DNA from: Muricea muricata
Lineage: Eukaryota > Cnidaria > Anthozoa > Malacalcyonacea > Plexauridae
Assembly (NCBI GenBank): GCA_963855995.1
Contig: OY979725.1
Coordinates: 12,442,383 to 12,506,382, forward strand
Direction: 5' to 3'
Length of the DNA stretch: 64,000 nucleotides
Part shown: piece by piece, positions 47,401 to 59,983 of the stretch
Layout: each line of letters begins with the position of its first letter
Numbering within the stretch: position 1 is the first letter of the stretch
The notes under the pieces: generated by a model
The model's database searches: none
What the model was told of the DNA's origin: nothing
The model's input: only the letters and a program-made list of their open reading frames with translations
Translations under genes and position numbers: made by a program

Positions 47401-50400
47401 ATTGGGGTGGATAGCAGTGGCGGATCCAGGGTAAGTCAAAATAAATTATAGCAGCTCAATTTTAAATTCAAAATAACTTTATAACAATGTCATAGGCTAT
47501 GAATTTCAAAAGAATAAAATCTAACCAATGCAGTTGCTTTGAAGGTATTTTAAAATGTAAATATATCCTAGAATGAGCTGTGGTAATTTATTTTGACTTA
47601 CGCTAGATCCGCCACTGGTGGATAGTGCTATGTACTGGATTGTGTTTTTTCAACTGCTGCAGAAAAGCACAAGAAAAATGATGGCACCAGAGATATTGAA
47701 TTTCCGAGAAATAAAAAAGACTTGCTCGAAAATGCTGAACTTTAATATGGCCTGTACCAGTTAGTGAACATGTTTAGAAAGTTTGAGAAAATTCGCTGCA
47801 TAGCGCTATTTACCTTTCGTACAACCGGGCCCTTCCGTAAAGCTTTATAGTTGTTTCTCCTGAATGATATATTTTTTTCAACAGGTGAAAGATCTTTCTA
47901 CTGTCTTCAGTGTAATGGTGCTTTACTTTTCATGAAAAAGTTCGAATACAATGCCAGTTGTATCTTGCCGTATGGATCTTGTAAGTATAGCAGAGAAAGG
48001 CCTATATATTGATATGATTCCTTCCTGGTAGACGTGAATAGCTGTAACTATTAGTGATTTATGAGTGTCAAGCCTTAGGCAAACTAGGAAACATTGATTT
48101 TTGTGAATGCTTTGTCATGCGTGGAAAAACTAGGAATAATTTTCGTCAGAAACATTTAAGTTTGCACAAATCTGGCTTAAAAGCACTGCACGAAGGACGG
48201 GTTTTGAGGTAACTGAATAACTTGCACGAATAAAACAGTTTTGGCTAATCAATGAGCATCATTTCAACAAACACAAGTTCGAAATAGCGGAGTTCAGTAA
48301 CTGCGTCTTCATATGACTTCCGTTTTAAAGTTCGTCCCAATATTTTTAGTCAAAGAAGACACGTTTAATCTGATGGTTGCAACACATAGTAAGACTTTGA
48401 TGATCTATCAGAATGTTACATTAACCTGGGCTGCACAACTTCCTCATGTTCCTGTTGATGCAAAAGTCGCTAATTTTGGGTATGTTTGTCTGCTTGGAAG
48501 ATCTAACACAGGATGACATATTGTCTCATAACAATACAAACAGAATTCGACTTCTGGAATGACCAACTTGCCATCGAAGGGCTTTTGCTGGTTAAAGTTT
48601 GATATTCCGTTTTTATTGTTTGATTAGTAAACGATTCTATGTTTTTAATATGTGCTTTTGATGGCACTGCATTCTCTGCAAAAACTGTGACATTCTCGAT
48701 GTTCTTCTGTGTAGCAATTTAAAAGGCATAATTGTTACCCTCGATGAGACTGGTTACATTTACTGCAGTTATCTTGGAACGGACCCATCGTTATTTGTTA
48801 CTCCACCCGCACAATCACGTGATGTGCAATATGAGGTGAGTAATTGCAAAAAGTAACCAAACAGTTTAATGGACTGGAATTTACTTTGTTTATAATGTAT
48901 GTTTCTGCTGGAGAAATGTCTGTAAATCTTCTAGGATACTGTATGTCTATGGGATGTCCCGTTCCGCACAGGAAATACATTTAGCTTTTGTTCATGTAGG
49001 AAGTGGAGGATGAGATGCGAGAGTTGTACAAAGTTATTAAAGATTCCGCCTCGAACTCGGGTAAGTAACATTCCTAGAGCTTGTGGCTTACACTGTATTG
49101 TCTTCTCATTGTTTTCCATTATTGATTAGAAAGAATTTTGTATATCTTCATTAGCCTTCAATATCACTGGCATCTTCTTTAACAGCGCTTTTCTTTGTGT
49201 TGTCATAGAACTGGTTGTGAAAGCGAGTGAAAAAGATGAAATTACCATGAAGGCTACAGTCCCAACAAGTTTAGACAAGCATTCAGTAAGTTGGTTGTAT
49301 GTTCGATATTTGTACCATGGAGACGAACCAGTATATATGTATAGATGTTTCAACATCCAGTTTTAGCTACATTAAGTATTGTTGGTGGTTTTAGTGTGCA
49401 GTTCCGGATGAAAATGGCGAGACATTTCCGTCGATAACTGTGAAAGTAAGTGACGTTTAGTCCGTAACTACAGCATATTTTTATTCCATGTTCCTTTGCC
49501 ACAGAATGAATCGGATGATGTTTGTATAATTTTCTCCCTGCTGTGTTTTTGTGCACTTTTGACTGCACTACGGACGGATGAGTAACTATGAGCTGTATTG
49601 TATTTTCAGCTGACACTAGAATGTAATTCCAATCATGCAATTGAGAACGTGATGGTGACAATCGACGCTTGTTTCCCGATCATGTGTGATAAACCTTCAT
49701 CTGTGATACCAAGCATAGGTAAAGTTATGAAACTGATAAGTTGAGTTAAGGCTGCTTTCCAGTTATCCGTTTTTTACACGTACGTGCACGAACGTGAAAG
49801 TTAAGTCTTCTAAGTAGTTTGTATTTAACAAATAGAATCACTAAAGTATGCTAACTCGTAGGGAATGCTGAGTTCGCTCCATCAAAACATTTGTTCATTT
49901 CAAATATAACATTGATATTGATTTAGACTTTTACGTGCGTGTACGTGCGTGTGTAAAACGCGTAACTGGAAAACAACCATTAGTTCCGACCTTCGATCTT
50001 CCTTGGACATCATTGGCCAGCCTCGTTTAGCTTGTGCCAAGACATTCTTGCCTTCAATTAGTGTTTCTTATCTTTCCATGTGATCAAATGTTTTTGTAAT
50101 TATACGCCAGCCTGTCTAATAAGAACTAAACATCGAATACAGTATTAAAATATCATTCGCACAGACCACTGTATACGGGAATAAACAGTAGGGCAACTCA
50201 GCAGTGCAACATGTCCATGATAATAACGGAACAGCCAGTTCAGGTTTCTATTGGCCAGAAAAAGCAATTGACTGGCCAGAGCCTGCATAATAAAGATGGG
50301 TAATGCGACATTGTTTTGTTTTGTTTGTTCCAAAGGCGATACAAAAGTGAGCAGTGATGTTGAAGTGTCATTTTACCTCTGTGGTGGTTGTGTGCCGTCA

Positions 50401-53400
50401 ACGATGAAGATTCAAGCTATCGCGACGTTCACTACTATTTCGGGTATGTGGTAGCCCGCATGCCAGGTGGCGTTGATACCATTTCACACTGACAAAAACG
50501 CGCAAGTTGGAACAAGTCTGTTAAGCATCTTGCAAGCGAGTTATTATCAGCAAGCCGATGTCAAAATGCGTTTGCAAGTTGTCAACAGGCTTGTTGCAAG
50601 TCAAAACGTGTTATCAAGAGACTTGCTGCAAGTCCTTTCAACAAGTTGTAACAAATCTGTAAACGAAGGGTTGCAAGAAGCATGACTTTACAAAACGTGT
50701 TACAACTGCATGAAATTGACAAGCTTGTTGCAACTTGTGGACAAGTTGACGGTCCAGGGGCGCAGATTGTGGTATGGACGGGAGACGTGGAAATCACCCT
50801 CCTTAACCCTCTTAACTTGCAGTATGAGTGTGGGGTATACTCTCAACGAGTATACATCAAATTAAAGTATTTGGCACTCTGTTTACTTCCTCTCAATCAC
50901 AAGACTGCCGCATTTGTTTTCCAGATGCTCCTCGAGTGTGTCAATGTGAATTTGAACTTCCCGTTTGCTTGGTTTGTCGCGGATGTCCCCCGGTCAAGAA
51001 TGCGGTTTGTAAGGTATGAACGATTCTTGTGCATCAATTGCTTTTGTTTTAATGCTTGCAATTTTCTTTAAACGTTCGTTTTTCGTTACAGTTGACCTTG
51101 GATACCAACAAGCCTCCTGTGAATCTTGGCGAATTATTTCCTGGTATGCAGTAGCATAGTTATTTTTTTCGAAGGACTTTGTTCCCTTTTCTTTTCAGGT
51201 GCTGTTTACATGACCTGATCAAGTCATCAAAATATAGAAAGTCGAGGGTCCATTTTGTCATTGTCGATAGCTTCACCGCAAACATATTTTCTTTTCGTGT
51301 TAACATTTCCTGTTCTTCTTTTCCAGAAATGGTTGAAGACATGCTTGTTCCTCTAGTTGCACTTGGTGTCGAATATTATAGCGGGCCTGTTGTCACGATT
51401 CTTGCGTCCAAAACCTCTCGTAAGTGAATCCTGGACGTGGCATTGCCAGAGTGAATACAATTATTACATATGTACATAAATTTCGTTTCATAGGAACTTT
51501 AATGCATGTCGGTCCTTGATATTGAGTTCCTAGTTTTGCGTCCCATTTTAAATCTCTGCATTGCGTCTGAAAGCTCTCCATTCTGAACAGTTCTTTGTGC
51601 ACTTATGCGAAATATCTGTGTAAATCTCGCTGTTTTTCAATAGAAAGATACAGAGTCCAGTGTGATAAATTCGAAGGTCTGTGGATGATAGTTCACGAGC
51701 TGGTTTCAAGACTGAAAGACCATTTCGCTGAGCTGAGAGATGGCGTGGCTCTGCGTTTATCCTTCATGGGGCCTCTACCGCTTCAGTACTATTTTGAACT
51801 GATTGATAATCATTTCGAGGTACATGTAGATTTACATTAAAGGAAAAAGTCAGCTTTCTTCATTTATACCGAATTGCCAACATTTTGCAGCTTACAAGGC
51901 AATGTGTGTGTGTTGTATAACAGGGTTGTATATTTGTTTTTAAAACGTTGTTTTCTCAACGAAATAAACTTCTTTGTATTTTAGCAAAGGCTGAACCAGC
52001 AAAAATACCGTGAAATTCTCGGCCAGCGGTCTGCTCAGTTTCGAGCGATACAGCGGAGACTGTTGACGAAGTACAAAGACAAAACTCCATCTCCTTTGGC
52101 TAATTTGGACACATTATTGGATGGTACATACCGGCAGGTTAGTATACCGGCAGGTTGGTATACCGGAAGGTTGGTAACTTAGTAGACAGTTGGGGTTTTC
52201 TGTGTATTATTTGTGCAGTGGGTCATATGTGACCTTCTCAAACTCATTAATAGTTCATGAAGAAGGTACAAAGAAAATCAATACCGTGGAGAACGTGTGG
52301 AAATCGGAGGAAGAAATTACATTAGGCCAGCGTTTCCTTCATTTTCTCGCAAAGTGCTCGTACGTTCAAACACTCGTATGGAGGACTTCATGCGATTCAA
52401 AACACCTCGAAGGTCGTTAAAAATACTCAGCTTCACCTCTTATTTAATTCTCGGTGTTTGGAAGTCGGAGGAAGTCCTCCTACTCGCGTTTGAACTATTG
52501 CTTAAAGGCCTCCCAGGGTTAAACGTACTACTTTGAAGGTTCGTGGTGTCAAGTGACTTAAGAACTGTGCCAGACAACGAAACATCTTGGGGGTTCGATA
52601 TGAAAGTGCTAGGATCAACGGAATGTCTCTATTGTTTAGCTTTTAGCTCTTGGCGAGGCTGAGGAAGATTGTCAACGATGTATACAACGAACTGTTATCG
52701 CTTTATCTTGTGGAACAAGATTGATTAACCTCTTGATAAAGTAAGACTGATTAACCTCTTGATAAAGAAAGATTAATTAGCCTCTTGATGAAGTACGATT
52801 GATGGAGCAATTTGCTGGAACCAAACATGAGTACTTTTAAACTTCATTCAACGAGGCCAACAATGTTGGATGCAACATATTGGCCTCGCTTGAATACTGT
52901 TTTGGATGATGTTGCATGATGTTGGAAGATGTTGGCTTTAACTTGCTTGGTTTAAACTTAGGCTTGTTTCTAACAATGTTGGACGATAAGGCTCTGACTA
53001 TCATGTTGCGGCAATCTTTAGATTATGGACGAACATGACCGACAAGGAGTTCAAGATTCTTGAGTCGACATTATGCGCAGATATTGCAGAGACGGAGAGT
53101 CAGGTACGGGTACATATGGTAGCCCTGGGACAGTAGCGTAGCCAGCCGAGGATTTAGTCCCGCTATTCAAATATTTCCGTTTTCATTGACTGTGAAAACA
53201 ATCAACTTCTAAGAAAAATTGATATGATAGTAATTTCAGGACTAAATTGTCGAGCTGACTGGGCCGCAAATACATGCATGCAGTCTATGGAATATACAGT
53301 CTTACTTATCGTGAGAATGGTTCATTCTTCTGTAGGGTTGGGAGGAAGTCACAGATATGGCTGTCACTCATCTACTGAAAACTTGTTTATCAAAAGGTGC

Positions 53401-55080
53401 CAAAGATCAAGCAGGTAGAGCGGCCACGATTACTGATTTGATACAATTTGAATCTATTGTAACATCATCGGCTGTATCACTTTCACCATCATCTTTATAA
53501 TCGCTACCAAAGTAACAATCACCATCTGACAGTGTTATGATGCTATAACGAGAATCACTAGAACTTTGGTAAATAGGATTCGGCATGGTTTGGAGGCTTT
53601 TTTACACAACAATAGAACCATGATTATCCATGTTATCGTCGAGGTTTATGCAAAAATCAGTGCCTATCTTATTAAGTGCCTATTGTGTTTTACGAAAACA
53701 GCCAATGTTAGTCTCGGCTGTTCACGGGAACAATTACCAAACTACATGTCACTATTGCTTGATTCGAAGTAAATACAATAGACGACATATGATCTATATT
53801 TTTGCAACAGTCTACCCCAACATACATGATGAGCTGTATTGTGTTTTCACATGCATTGTATTAACAGTGACGAGAGCGCCTTGGTACTTGTGATGCAATT
53901 ATAACCATCATTAGTAGAATCATGCTAGCATACTCATGCAAATGCTGTAATTTGATTGGGTACTCTATTCGCTAACTATTGCTCGATAGATAGCAAGTAG
54001 CAAAACAATAATTTTTCTGGTGTGTTTTTTCCATTTAAAAACATTTTTAGCAAAATGACTTAAAAATCAATTATATATCTCAGATTCTACTAACAATTAG
54101 ATTACTCGCTCTCAAATTATTATAATCACAACCACTTCTTGTTTATTCTGCTGGAGAGATTGTACATTTCACAAGGCACTTCTATACGACAGTTCTTTTC
54201 TTCTATCTGTAGTCACTACCCAATCTCTGCATTTTCCAAAAGACACGACTAAACTGAAGAAACACATTGCGCTGCTTTGCGATAGACTTGGAAAAGGAAA
54301 TCGTTTGGATCTGCAACAAACATCGCAGTCCACATCCTCTAACCCTCCGCCAAGCCCTAGGAATGAAGTGGTCCATAACCCGACATTAGAATCAGTTCAA
54401 GAAGAGAGATCAGGTATTCAAATATAATTGTTGCACGCTGGATATGCCTGTGAATTCTAGACGTTTTGTAAGATCCCGTGTCACTTGAACAGGAAGCCAA
54501 AGCTGAAAACGATAACTTAATTTCTGCAGCAATACAATGTTCACAGGCCCTCATTTTAAATAGCCAATCCTGCATTACTTAGTGCATCCTTTAAAACGTC
54601 ATTTCAAAGGTCTATTTTGTGAAGGTTCGTCATGTCAGAACAAAGTTTGTATTCTGATTTGAAATGTATGGCTTTCCTTTTGGTCCGAGAAAGAGCTTAC
54701 TTGAAATTTTATTCTTTGAGATCAATATCTATTCGTCAAGTTTAGTATTGGAACTGGCATTCAACAGTGCTTAATATAAATTTTCTGCCATGCGAAGACA
54801 AACGACGAAGACTGCTATATCCAGTTCGCTGCAGCAAAATACGTCTTCGTTGACGTACTTCATTGCCGTGCTTAAACTCGTTGCTTTTCTCCGTGTAGAC
54901 AACTCCAAAAGTCCAACTCTGTCAAACAGCAAAACTTCCCCAGAGTTGGAACAGCCGCGAAGCTCTACACATCTAGGGAAGTTACCGTCCTTAACGGATG
55001 CGAGACCTAGACATGATTTGGATTCGAGTGGGATGTTATCCAGAGACTTCGAAAGTATGAAACCATTCTCCGGAACATGA
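44414..55080 (+). CDS. BBS9: BBS9 / PTHB1, BBSome subunit
   Basis: BBS9 is a core subunit of the BBSome, which sorts membrane cargo into and out of cilia. The start MSLFKARDWWST and the motifs DKIIVGS, FGGVKG, FEQE.FAFGRFLPGFLLP, LGTDPSLF, ILASKTSQRYR and YFELIDNHFE follow the family in order. Twenty-five exons chain in frame to 910 residues (human about 887): 44414-44525, 45246-45384, 45959-46023, 46144-46257, 46416-46590, 46704-46785, 47260-47344, 47885-47980, 48350-48479, 48715-48835, 49000-49060, 49209-49285, 49395-49445, 49610-49718, 50336-50443, 50925-51013, 51092-51143, 51327-51419, 51644-51819, 51985-52137, 52640-52740, 53022-53103, 53336-53414, 54213-54413 and 54899-55080. The order is N-terminal beta-propeller, GAE-like domain, then C-terminal platform and helices; the C-terminal tail is low-complexity. 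Two exon ends are followed by copied donor sites. No disrupting mutation was seen. Confidence 0.96.
47407..47625. mobile_element. hAT-type MITE with 8-bp target-site duplication
   Basis: The element 47415-47617 has terminal inverted repeats CAGTGGCGGATCCAG and TAGATCCGCCACTG with GTAAGTCAAAATAAATTA continuing inside. It is flanked on both sides by GTGGATAG (47407-47414 and 47618-47625), an 8-bp duplication typical of hAT transposons. It lies in a BBS9 intron. Confidence 0.92.
52129..52176 (+). repeat. 16-bp triplication spanning a BBS9 splice donor
   Basis: Three copies of TACCGGCAGGTTAGTA-like units (52129, 52145, 52161) cover the end of the exon 51985-52137 and its donor. The used donor is CAG|GTTAGT by frame; the second copy (CAG|GTTGGT) would add 16 bp and shift frame. 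Confidence 0.88.
52720..52797 (+). repeat. 26-bp triplication spanning a BBS9 splice donor
   Basis: The unit GATTAACCTCTTGATAAAG with the following donor repeats three times at 26-bp steps. Copy 1 holds the real donor AAA|GTAAGA at 52741; copy 2 has GAAAGA and no GT; copy 3 has GTACGA. Confidence 0.88.
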
Positions 55081-58000
55081 CGTATCCTTTATCAATGGCA
55101 GACTCGCTTTAATTACGTCCTGAAGTTTTACTCGCTAAAATTATATTCTTGATAAACTGAAAACACATTGCTGAAGACTGAAGCTACTGTACTGTAGTAG
55201 TTGAACTGAGATATCAATCTCTGCAATTAATAGGATTAATATCTGTGCCATTCAAGGATAAAGATTGGCACTATAAATATGACCGACATTACTCTAGGAT
55301 AATTTATTTACGATAGCAGCTGACCACAGAACATACTGTAAACATTTAAACTCTTGTAAATACCGCTAAAAACCAACAGTTTTAAAAACCGTAATATATA
55401 GTTACCTAAATTATTATTTCAAATAACTTATTAAAATCTAAATCTCACTAAATCGTTACTGCTTTTTTTTTGTTAGAGAGTAGATATTTGTCTGCAGCTT
55501 AGCGTAATTTCATCGTTAGCCCTTACTTGTGCCTCAGTATTAAGACTGTTAATGCTTAGGTTTTAGGAAAAATGTTTCGCTGGAAACTAACCCAGAAGTG
55601 TTTTCAACCTATTGAAATCGCAAGATCAGGAAAGGCAGATCTATCCTAGAATACTTGATCGCTTTACGTTTTTCGCCTTGGATATGCACATGAATTGAGC
55701 CCGTGCGAGACATAGATATTGGTATGTTGTATTGACTATAACGGGAAATTTCCAGCTTCGACCAAACTGATTGCTATATGCGTATTCCGACATGACTACA
55801 GACGCATATACATTGCTGGAGTCTAAGCGAAAGACAGCTTTATGGATTACTCGTGTGAATTATAATGAAAAATGTTTGGTCACAAAATAAACGTTTTGGG
55901 GGAGAACATAGCATGCACAGATGAATTGTTTCTTAGTATATGTACTGTCATTGCTATATACAAGTGCACAGCAATGATACAAAAGAAAAGCTTGACGAGA
56001 GAACATATTACCCTCGATTGTTGTTAGTATATACAGTCATGGATGTGCAAGTACACAGAAATGATACAACAGAAATAATGACAAGAGAACACATGTCATG
56101 GAACTGCGTGAAGGTGTACGTTAGTATATGTACTGTCATTGATGTATACAAGTGCACAGCAATGATAACCCGTGCCGAAGACAGAACTACTTCGTGAAGT
56201 ACAATGTTACAGGTACATTCACCTTGTTCATACGGAAAAATGAATTGATTGAGAAAGCATATATGGGAAAACATCTTCAGTTAATTCTATTAAATAAGTG
56301 CTCCAAAGACGTCATAGCGCAGTTGCATTACTGAGTATGGAGTAAAAAAACGATTAACATTAATCGACAACATTCGGTTACTATTCGATAGACGAGCACT
56401 TCGCACGTTCAAAACACTATTTTTGATACAAACAGTGTGATTCTGGGGCTCCTCCAACAGAAATACGTAAACAATCCTTAAAGTTTACACTATGAGGAGG
56501 CCGTGTCAGGAACGTGTATGAATGAGAAAAACTTTTTTGGCGTGAAAAGAATAGCGGTGGAAACTGATACAAAAAACTTTTTTAAATCGAAGTAGCTGAT
56601 GATAGATTAAAAGAATTGTTCAAAATACACGGGGATTATTGAAGAGGTCAAAAGAGCGTGTGCTTAACGTGATATTGCCGAGTAAATATTACTGGACTGT
56701 GGACGAACATTTCGCGTGAAAATGGATGGAGGGAAAATTAGATTTGTGACCTTGTCGGACAGGCGTTGTGGAGCTCTTGGAATGATTTATACCTATTCCA
56801 GAAAGTGATATGAAGAAATATTCCTGGTATATTGCTCGTGAAAAGTTGTTTGTCATGGTGTTCTACCAAATCAGAAAATGGTTTACTTACAAGCAGCTCG
56901 TGGTGAAATGAATGATGCCAAGGATTATGGGATTGTATGTGCATTTCGGAAGTGATCTCACGGCAAAGATACGAGCAAGGATTAAGTATACTTGGATCAA
57001 ACAAGGATGAGGTAAGGTAACGCTTTTCATTCAAATTGCTATAAAAACTTATTCGTGTTCCGAGTCAACTCTAATCATCAACTCTTAGTTTCGTTTGACC
57101 ATTAAATGCACAATAATTGGCAGCTCGTGTCAATTCTAGCACGCTCTCATCGCGTTTGAACTGGGCCTCATTATGTATTTCTGTTAAAAGGCAGGATACT
57201 CATCTACTATGTATAAAATATTTATTTCAGGTGAAAAAAATATAAAATCATATTATTTACTATGTACTCTGTAACTTTGGTGTGATATTATGGATTCAAT
57301 GAATCGTTGATCACTTTCATATTTTATATAAACACCTCAAAAAAGAATGTTCCTCCCGAGTATTAGCAAAGTAGTGTCTGAATAATCACATGTAGAACTG
57401 CTTTGGCTTGTGTTCGTCCTTGGCTAAATACTCTGTGAAGAATATAGCCATTTATGCCTGAAAAAGTCACACTTGAATTCAAGTTTTAAAGTGATGCTTG
57501 TTAATTATAAAATTGAACATGTTTTTTCTTTCAATTCACATTAGTCATTGTTTCAAGCACGAATGAAGTCATTCTTCACAGGTTTTTATATAGGCAAATA
57601 CTGCAAAGTCTTTCAGAACTCGTGAATTTTGGACTTATCTTTATATATTTAGCTTGGAACTTTTTTTCGTGCGGCGTTCAACTTTGCGATCAATGTCTGT
57701 AACAACTAATTTTACAAAAGATTCTGGAAAATTTTTTACAAATTGTTATATCAATGTGCGTCTCAAAATTATTTTTCATACTTTTAAAGTACGTAAAAAT
57801 TTTGAAATATATACTGTAGAATATACTGTCAGTACCATCTATATATACACTATAACATCTAAACTACAGTCCTTTTTAAGGTACATAGCTCTCTTCGTTG
57901 TATTTGACCCGCAAATACAGTCTGTTTAATTCTCTTGGCAATGTTTTGGTGTATGTCTTCTTCACACCTCGGTCATGCAGCGTGTGATGCCCTAACCAGG

Positions 58001-59983
58001 AGCATCGTCCAGCCGCAATTACGGAAGAGAAGGAACAGCGTAATTTTTTTAACATGGCAGAATCATAGAATTGGAAATGGGACAGAGCTTGAAAACGATT
58101 GATAATAGACTACGAGCAAGCTGTTTCCTGTACATTGAACCAAAACCAAGCCAAGAGAACATGAACACGAGCTTCATGTTATATATTTGTTCGTTTTATA
58201 ATGTTTTTGGTTATAAATTATGTGCACACAGCGCCCATTTCGTTCGGTCTTGCGCACGATTGATTTCCAACCATCTCTTTTGTTATCCAGTCTTCATCAG
58301 AACGACTTTGTTCGAAGCTGAACACTTCAGTGGACAAAAGTCTTTCGTTTCTTGGACCTGAAAGAAACGAGCATTCATTTAATGTATTGTAATAGTAGTT
58401 GATATAAGTGTTTGTGCCAGAGTAAGCAATATTTGACCTGGGCTGGGTGCAATAGGGTTGGTTTTTGGGTTGCTTTAACGTCAGGGTTTGGTAGTTCTGC
58501 AAAAACATTGGTTGCTAATACGCTGCGGAAATACTTTTGTTCATCCCCTTCTATTACTCTTAGATATAGAGCTGGAAACATGAAATCTGAAAACTCTGGC
58601 CAGTTTGTAACACCGTTATCTATTGAAAGGCTAAACTGGTAAGCGAATAGTGTATTAAACTTGCATGTAAATGAACCATTAACCTGTTTCAGATCATGTG
58701 ATCAGAAATGGCTTACTTTTACTAGCCATTCGACAATCGTGTGATAATTATTGTTATTATCAGAATAGTATTTGCCCAGTTAGCCTACATCGAAACAGAG
58801 CCTTTCAGGAGGACCATGTGATCTGAAATAGGTTAATTTACATCTAAGCTGCGGCGGTCTGTTGTTTAGATGATGAAAATTTTTTAGTATTGATCCCAGG
58901 ATATGCACGAAACCAGAATAAGACTTGTGTATTGCAGAACGATTTAAAAAGAAAGTCACTGATCTTCATAAACCTTTCCTACTGAGGCGTCTTAAAAACG
59001 TAGAATGCATGACCTTAGACAAGATATGGTTCACCATTCCTGCTTGAAATCCGGAATTTGAACATATTAGGAATTAACAAAGTCTGTAAACCACGTAAGA
59101 TTACGGCGGCATGACAAAAGAACCAAATTTAGAATGGCTGTTCATCCTTTGTGTATACAAAGATTCAGCTTAATTTTCTTCGATAATCTCAGCACATCCT
59201 GTTTGCTACTCTTGTTGTTGTACTTCTGGCATTACTATGGTTACACCATTTGAAGGTGTGAAGACATATTCGTTGGCTGGAGGGATTTCGATCAAATCCA
59301 CTTGTGCGACAAGGGGTTAATGCCTTAAAGAAATGCAGGCTGTATTCTTATGTCTGTTGTGGTTGCCTTGTCTATTCCCCAGGATGTGCAAGCAAAAAGC
59401 TTGCCTAAGATCCTATGATTGCTAAGAGCCTATGATCACCATTTTCAATGGACAGACCGGGGCTCAATATCAAAGTGATCAAGCAGGAGTTTAGGACTGT
59501 GTTGTAAGCATGCAATCTCATTCACACCCATAAAACATAACTACAGTTATTATCGATATGAAACTAAAATCCGAAATTACAATGCATTCTGTGCAATTGC
59601 ACAATTACAATGCATTCTGTGCAAATGATGTCAATTTCTGTGCAGGATTTATTCAGGCTCTATTAATAAAAGCAGGTATCTCAAACAGTTAGTATTTCCG
59701 TGAACTCACATCGTGATTTCTCAAAGATTCGATTACATCTTAGAGACTCGATGAAACAAACCCCGAAAACCCGAGATACATATTGTAAACTTTCCTACCC
59801 TTCTTTTGCAGGGTCCTTTACTGTCTGCAATCGGTATATCTGATAAGTAATAATGTCACGTGTGCAATGTGCGCGCTCTTAAAACTAACTAAGGTCAATG
59901 CCAACCCGCAATAGCAGACGCAATTACTGCATCTCCATATATAGAGCTTAGTGGGGTTGCCGTGCATAAACAACAAAGCTTAC
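55081..59983. other. Intergenic region between BBS9 and the BMPER-like gene
   Basis: This 4.9-kb stretch separates two convergent genes. An AATAAA near 55885 may serve BBS9. A tandem repeat of about 95 bp lies at 55930-56180. A small minus-strand open stretch at 58375-58640 begins after CGCTTACCAG and has unknown meaning. No other coding signal was found. Confidence 0.6.
55930..56180. repeat. Diverged tandem repeat of about 90-100 bp
   Basis: Three copies contain GTATATGTACTGTCATTG or TATATACAGTCATGGATG, then AAGTGCACAGCAATGATA or AAGTACACAGAAATGATA, and GAGAGAACA or AAGAGAACA. It lies downstream of BBS9. Confidence 0.8.

Noticed and set aside
58375-58640. Minus-strand open stretch after a CAG acceptor
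   Set aside because: No family recognised, no neighbouring exons in compatible phase, and it lies between two complete gene ends; not called as a gene.
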